DNA from: Williamwhitmania sp.
Lineage (GTDB): Bacteria > Bacteroidota > Bacteroidia > Bacteroidales > Williamwhitmaniaceae
NCBI GenBank assembly: GCA_035529935.1
Contig: DATKVT010000155.1
Coordinates: 1-34,148, forward strand
Reading direction: 5' to 3'
Length of the DNA stretch: 34,148 nucleotides
A program made the position numbers and the translations under genes. The notes under the pieces are model-generated. The model did not search any database. It was not told the origin of the DNA and saw only the letters and a program-made list of their open reading frames with translations. Positions within the stretch are counted from its first letter, which is position 1. Each line of letters starts with the position of its first letter. This document shows positions 34,042 to 34,148 of the stretch, one piece after another.

Positions 34042-34148
34042 TTAAAACAAAGACAGTTGCTGACTGTGTATCTTTATATATTCTTTTTCTCGACCTTGAC
34101 CCTTTACATACGCTTGTATTGTAGATTCATCTCCATGCTTACCTACTG
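34042..34148 (-). CDS. C-terminal end of an unidentified protein ending in QLSLF
   Basis: On the minus strand the frame is open from the window edge (first full codon at 34146) to a TAA at 34042-34044, giving 34 residues that end HSQQLSLF. QLSLF matches the QLxLF consensus used by many proteins, including Y-family polymerases and some transposases, to bind the DNA polymerase sliding clamp. The family cannot be settled from the tail alone. It is followed at once by a terminator, so it is not in the hcp transcript. Confidence 0.55.
   Translation of the reverse strand, partial: VGKHGDESTIQAYVKGQGREKEYIKIHSQQLSLF

Overview
The window reads as chromosomal DNA of a member of the Bacteroidota, probably a facultatively anaerobic, nitrate-respiring Bacteroidales-like bacterium. 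The evidence is the family content (FadL/TodX porin, DUF5916/CBM9 outer-membrane protein, HXXEE protein, lipoproteins with Bacteroidota-style signal peptides) and at least seven exact copies of the Bacteroidota -7 promoter element TAnnTTTG at sensible distances from start codons. Several of these promoters show that the longest open frame overshoots the true start; shorter starts are given here. No rRNA, tRNA or CRISPR array was recognised.

Region 1 (1-9.9 kb) is a mixed housekeeping stretch: the tail of an unknown basic protein, a YhcC-type radical SAM protein, a DHA2-type MFS exporter, a FadL-like porin, a lipoprotein with a class I glutamine-amidotransferase (C26) fold, a small two-helix membrane protein, a PhnP-like metallo-beta-lactamase-fold hydrolase overlapping a BASS-family transporter, a tetrapyrrole-methylase-family (RsmI-like) methyltransferase, and the tRNA thiolase MnmA.

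Region 2 (9.9-21.1 kb) holds a compact three-gene unit (lipoprotein, HXXEE membrane protein, atypical TrpF-like protein), an exported M28 peptidase, a LeuT-like NSS transporter with a 32-residue MetS-like partner, a four-helix membrane protein, a DUF5916 protein, an orphan FabF, and a TetR regulator with a perfect palindromic operator in its own promoter.

Region 3 (21.3-33.8 kb) is a coherent nitrate-respiration cluster. mobA (molybdopterin guanylyltransferase) overlaps by 4 bp a gene for an unusual fusion: about 340 residues of membrane domains resembling ECF-transporter S and T components, followed by a THEP1-type NTPase. Convergent to it are narK-narGHJI (nitrate/nitrite transporter plus membrane-bound molybdenum nitrate reductase with all expected cofactor ligands), preceded by hcp (hybrid cluster protein, NO/hydroxylamine detoxification) and a 59-residue BFD-like [2Fe-2S] protein. 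A perfect TGTAAC-N4-GTTACA palindrome upstream of narK looks like a CRP/FNR-family (FNR/HcpR-type) operator. The working picture is nitrate uptake, reduction to nitrite, cofactor maturation and nitrosative-stress protection from one locus, with the fusion protein as the most novel element. The window ends in the 3' end of another minus-strand gene ending in a beta-clamp-like QLSLF peptide.
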